Positions 7,538 through 8,948 of a stretch of DNA of 8,948 bases are shown here, one piece after another. Both the position numbers and the translations under genes were made by a program. Below the pieces are notes generated by a model. It ran no database searches and was not told where the DNA came from. It saw nothing but the letters and a program-made list of their open reading frames with translations. The stretch is from an uncultured Fidelibacterota bacterium (GTDB lineage Bacteria > Fidelibacterota > Marinisomatia > SCGC-AAA003-L08 > D37C17): the NCBI GenBank assembly GCA_913049525.1, contig CAJWYZ010000051.1, positions 1 to 8,948 on the forward strand, in the 5' to 3' direction. How positions within the stretch are numbered: the first letter of the stretch is position 1; each line of letters opens with the position of its first letter.

Positions 7538-7563
7538 AGCCCTGCATTTGTGGGGCTTTTTTA
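7538..7563 (+). terminator. Second intrinsic terminator, strong T-tract
   Basis: AGCCCT (7538-7543) pairs with GGGGCT (7552-7557) around an 8-base loop, followed by an uninterrupted run of six T. It is either a backup terminator for the tRNA unit or the end of a short separate transcript starting in 7490-7535, a stretch with two CTATAG palindromes but no convincing promoter. Confidence 0.75.
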
Positions 7564-7588
7564 TTTATGATTTAGCTCCTATTTTATG

Positions 7589-7604
7589 TGTGATCTGGGT
7601 CACT
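7589..7604. promoter_or_regulatory. CRP/FNR-family operator candidate
   Basis: TGTGA-TCTGGG-TCACT matches the CRP consensus TGTGA-N6-TCACA at nine of ten core positions. Its centre, about 7596.5, lies roughly 35-40 bp before a plausible transcription start near 7635 (weak -10 TAATAA at 7623-7628). That is close to the class II activator position, upstream of a structured, terminator-ended segment with no convincing gene. No CRP-family regulator is encoded in the window, so the cognate protein is unknown. Confidence 0.5.
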
Positions 7605-7635
7605 TCTCATAGATATTAAATCTAATAACTTTTAT

Positions 7636-7768
7636 TACCGAGCACCGAATGATCAAATCTCTCGATTTACAGCAGGCTCAATTTCTTCTTACTTTGATTC
7701 TGCTTCATTCAAAGTTTGGTAGAATAAGAAGAAAAAAGCTCAAGCGAGTGGTGTCCTTGGGCTTTTTT
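7636..7768 (+). ncRNA. Candidate small RNA with a long stem and its own terminator
   Basis: This segment holds nested complementarity: TTTCTTCTTA (7682-7691) pairs exactly with TAAGAAGAAA (7725-7734), and inside it ACTTTGA (7691-7697) pairs with TCAAAGT (7709-7715), sharing one A. It is followed at once by an intrinsic terminator and preceded by a CRP-like operator. The 5' end is only estimated from a weak -10. A 51-codon open frame runs from ATG 7649 to TAA 7804, but it passes through the terminator, has no Shine-Dalgarno and encodes nothing recognisable, so a regulatory RNA is preferred. Alternatively this could be a 5' leader or attenuator of the membrane-protein gene at 7819. Confidence 0.42.
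7736..7768 (+). terminator. Third intrinsic terminator
   Basis: AAGCTCAAG (7736-7744) pairs with CTTGGGCTT (7756-7764), nine pairs with one T-G wobble and an 11-base loop, followed by a T-run to 7768. It ends the proposed small RNA and lies 50 bp before the membrane-protein start, so that gene needs either its own promoter or read-through. Confidence 0.75.
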
Positions 7769-7806
7769 ATTTATCGGGAAACCATATTAAGTTTACATAT
7801 CTAATC

Positions 7807-7812
7807 AAGGAG
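7807..7812 (+). promoter_or_regulatory. Strong Shine-Dalgarno of the membrane-protein gene
   Basis: AAGGAG ends 6 bases before the ATG at 7819. Such a strong site is not seen before the genes in the left and middle of the window, and it fixes this start over the in-frame ATG at 7882. Confidence 0.8.
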
Positions 7813-7818
7813 ATATAA

Positions 7819-8199
7819 ATGAGTGAACAACCAAAAGATGATAAGCATTGGGAACAATATCGTAAGCCAAAAGGGACTGAAATGAAAAAAACAAAACCAC
7901 TTATTAGAATTTTACTTGGAATTAGTTTGATAATGTTGATTACAGGGCTTAATCAATATTTTACTGATGTTATGGCAACAAAACATATTATTACAACTTG
8001 TATAGCTGTTATAATCTTCTTTTTTTTATTTTTTACAAAAATGATTCGTAGAGATACATTAATTCCATCATTAAAAGATTCTCTTCCATATTTCACAGCA
8101 TGTTTTTTGATTGGCAGTGGTGGTTTAGTGCAAGTAGAATGGATGGTATTAGTACTTGCAGCCATTATTTTCATTGCAGATTTTGCAGGCGATGGCTGA
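7819..8199 (+). CDS. Four-helix membrane protein, unknown function
   Basis: A 126-residue protein not recognised as a known family. A hydrophilic, charged N-terminal tail (1-26) is followed by four hydrophobic segments at about 27-45 (PLIRILLGISLIMLITGL), 54-73 (TKHIITTCIAVIIFFFLFF), 87-103 and 105-122 (VEWMVLVLAAIIFIADF), with a basic loop KMIRRD between the second and third. The tail, the Lys/Arg cluster before helix 1 and an even helix number suggest both ends face the cytoplasm. It is isolated: a terminator lies 50 bp upstream and an AT-rich hairpin 26 bp downstream. Its strong Shine-Dalgarno differs from the left-hand genes, which fits a separately acquired gene. Confidence 0.68.
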   Translation: MSEQPKDDKHWEQYRKPKGTEMKKTKPLIRILLGISLIMLITGLNQYFTDVMATKHIITTCIAVIIFFFLFFTKMIRRDTLIPSLKDSLPYFTACFLIGSGGLVQVEWMVLVLAAIIFIADFAGDG

Positions 8200-8220
8200 G
8201 GGACTGAAACCTGAGTGTTT

Positions 8221-8243
8221 AAAAAACCATAAGTTTTATGGTT
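8221..8243 (-). terminator. AT-rich hairpin with T-run on the minus strand
   Basis: AACCATAA (8225-8232) and TTATGGTT (8236-8243) form a perfect 8-bp stem with a 3-base loop. On the minus strand the 3' arm continues into further T, giving TTATGGTTTTTT. On the plus strand the bases after the stem (AATACTT) are poor for termination. It could end a right-to-left transcript antisense to the small open frame at 8272, or act as a weak terminator or stability hairpin for the membrane-protein mRNA. Confidence 0.35.
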
Positions 8244-8271
8244 AATACTTAATTAGAGTAAATAATCCCCT

Positions 8272-8358
8272 ATGATTCGCAGGCTAATAATATTATTACT
8301 TATTGTTGGGTGTGTTTATGGACACTATATGATGTTACATATTTTTACAATTGTTTGA
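8272..8358 (+). CDS. Possible 28-residue hydrophobic peptide
   Basis: An ATG-to-TGA frame encodes a peptide that begins MIRRLIILLLIVGC and ends in HIFTIV. It has a basic start, a single hydrophobic helix, and a Cys in an L-I-V-G-C context that resembles a lipobox, but only 14 residues follow the Cys. There is no Shine-Dalgarno and no family match from memory. It resembles in kind the short membrane peptides of type I toxin-antitoxin loci or leader peptides. In this AT-rich gap a 28-codon hydrophobic frame can also arise by chance, so the call is weak. A three-hairpin, terminator-ended segment follows about 10 bp downstream. Confidence 0.25.
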   Translation: MIRRLIILLLIVGCVYGHYMMLHIFTIV

Positions 8359-8368
8359 TATATTTTTA

Positions 8369-8448
8369 ACGTAATTTATTACGTCGGACAAAGAAACGAA
8401 AGTTGCACTGTCAGACAATAAAGGCCCAACTTAGTTGATGGGCTTTTT
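8369..8448 (+). ncRNA. Three-hairpin structured RNA element ending in a terminator
   Basis: Successive stems can be drawn: ACGTAA/TTACGT (8369-8374 with 8379-8384, 4-base loop); GTCGGACA (8383-8390) with TGTCAGAC (8409-8416), seven pairs and one internal G-A mismatch around an 18-base purine-rich loop; and the terminator stem at 8424-8443. The first two stems share bases 8383-8384, so they stack tightly or compete. This density of structure in a gene-free gap suggests a small RNA, or the 3' UTR of the small frame at 8272. It does not match any riboswitch or housekeeping RNA I know. Confidence 0.42.
8421..8448 (+). terminator. Fourth intrinsic terminator
   Basis: GCCCA (8424-8428) pairs with TGGGC (8439-8443) around a 10-base loop, followed by TTTTT. 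It may be lengthened by A-T and G-T pairs between AAG at 8421-8423 and the T-run. Confidence 0.65.
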
Positions 8449-8604
8449 CAATTCTTAGACAATACCTTCTCCAGCATATCATAGATAGATCGAATATAAA
8501 TTAAAAAACCACACGCTTAGTAATTAGAGGTACTTACGGGGTATTTTGTTTCGGGATGGAATTGTGCTTTTAGGGTAATTTATAGGCTTGATATATTTAT
8601 TACT
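8449..8604. other. AT-rich gap with no recognised feature
   Basis: Between the fourth terminator and the small GTG gene I find no open frame of note, no RNA gene and no convincing promoter. TTGTGC at 8562 has no -10 at proper spacing. The reading frame of the next gene stays open back to 8524 but contains no better start codon. Confidence 0.5.
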
Positions 8605-8757
8605 GTGAATACTCCCCAAAATAAGATCATAGAAGCTTTAGAAGCAGAGGTTGCTAGACTTAAAACTCAACTTTCTGACACTGAAGATAGGCTTTTAAAG
8701 ATGAGGGGAAAGTTTGATGATATGGCTATAAAGTTATACGGAGGGGGGCGTAATTAG
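8605..8757 (+). CDS. Small coiled-coil protein (GTG start), unknown function
   Basis: A 50-residue frame too short for most gene finders: from GTG 8605 to TAG 8755-8757. Residues about 6-40 form a helix with regular hydrophobic spacing (IIEALEAEVARLKTQLSDTE, then LLKM), a probable coiled coil, followed by YGGGRN. It has no Shine-Dalgarno, but coding character is clear from the amphipathic pattern and from the end of the frame carrying the ribosome site of the next gene. It lies in the same reading frame as the next gene, separated only by TAG. Small helical proteins of this kind are common in phages and integrative elements; the family is not recognised. Confidence 0.5.
   Translation: MNTPQNKIIEALEAEVARLKTQLSDTEDRLLKMRGKFDDMAIKLYGGGRN
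8740..8748 (+). promoter_or_regulatory. GGAGGGGGG ribosome-binding site inside the preceding gene
   Basis: This purine run encodes the YGGG end of the upstream small protein and lies 9 bases (13 from the GGAGG core) before the GTG at 8758. It supports an independent start at that GTG directly after the TAG, rather than a single interrupted gene. Confidence 0.6.
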
Positions 8758-8946
8758 GTGGACCAGCAATTCAGCGACGAACTCACTGACTTACTCATAA
8801 AACTTAAAAAGGGACATAGGGTAGATATGGGCAAAGTAATACATGGTCTGAGTGATGTAGAGCGTGAGATATTTATGAAAGCTATGGATCAGAAGAATAA
8901 AAAGCAGCGTGATGAATTTGAGGAAATGATTAAGGATAAAGATTAG
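8758..8946 (+). CDS. Small charged helical protein (GTG start), unknown function
   Basis: A complete 62-residue frame ending in TAG two bases before the window edge. It is highly charged and helical (SDELTDLLIKLKKGHRVDMG, then LSDVEREIFMKAMDQ and a Lys/Glu-rich tail EEMIKDKD), without signal peptide or membrane segment. The GTG abuts the stop of the preceding gene and has a strong purine-rich ribosome site upstream, so translational coupling is likely. An alternative start is ATG 8827. The family is not recognised; the compact arrangement of tiny genes resembles phage or integrative-element DNA. Confidence 0.58.
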   Translation: MDQQFSDELTDLLIKLKKGHRVDMGKVIHGLSDVEREIFMKAMDQKNKKQRDEFEEMIKDKD

Positions 8947-8948
8947 AT

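Larger units (their letters stand above)
7553..7774. repeat. 16-bp direct repeat flanking the small-RNA segment
   Basis: GGGCTTTTTTATTTAT occurs at 7553-7568 and again at 7759-7774. Each copy covers the 3' arm and T-tract of a terminator, while the 5' arms differ (AGCCCT versus AAGCTCAAG). The repeat brackets 190 bp that include the CRP-like site and the small-RNA candidate. It may be convergent terminator sequence or a footprint of duplication or insertion. Confidence 0.6.

Noticed and set aside
7649..7804. 51-codon plus-strand open frame starting MIKSLDLQQ
   Set aside because: It runs through a strong intrinsic terminator, has no Shine-Dalgarno, and its sequence is explained by the inverted repeats of the RNA candidate.
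1..8948. CRISPR array, insertion sequence or transposase
   Set aside because: No regularly spaced repeats, terminal inverted repeats or transposase-like protein were seen on either strand.

Overview
The window is AT-rich bacterial DNA from a Gram-negative organism: it encodes a predicted outer-membrane beta-barrel with a signal peptide and a C-terminal phenylalanine. Most genes have little or no Shine-Dalgarno sequence, start codons often overlap the preceding stop, and the one tRNA lacks an encoded CCA. Together with the FecR-domain/barrel architecture this would fit an FCB-group lineage such as Marinimicrobia (SAR406). That placement is inference and rests on no marker gene.

Left half (1-4478, minus strand, read right to left): a propionyl-CoA/methylmalonyl-CoA module. 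A biotin carboxylase (GTG start at 4478) overlaps a biotin carboxyl carrier protein by ATGA. The carrier's stop overlaps the start of a TerB/J-domain co-chaperone by TAATG. After a 115-bp gap carrying a small GC hairpin comes the catalytic subunit of methylmalonyl-CoA mutase, without a B12 domain. Carboxylation of propionyl-CoA followed by mutation to succinyl-CoA would link odd-chain fatty acid or branched-chain amino acid breakdown (or, in reverse, propionate formation) to the TCA cycle. The carboxyltransferase subunit, the epimerase and the B12-binding small subunit of the mutase are not in the window and should lie outside it.

Middle (4479-7327): a divergent intergenic region with an exact TATAAT and a perfect 16-bp palindrome, then a compact plus-strand trio. 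This is a 698-residue secreted FecR-domain protein with a predicted outer-membrane barrel, a 65-residue two-helix membrane protein (TAATG overlap), and a 124-residue acidic coiled-coil protein (4-bp gap). Their joint function is unknown.

Right part (7328-8948): a tRNA with anticodon CAT, best read as the lysidine-modified tRNA-Ile2, then a stretch that looks different. It has four intrinsic-terminator-like hairpins in about 1 kb, a CRP-like operator (TGTGA-N6-TCACT), two structured non-coding RNA candidates, a 16-bp direct repeat, an unrecognised four-helix membrane protein with a strong Shine-Dalgarno, a possible 28-residue hydrophobic peptide, and two tiny genes in the same reading frame separated by one TAG. 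This looks like accessory DNA next to a tRNA, but no integrase or att repeat is visible.
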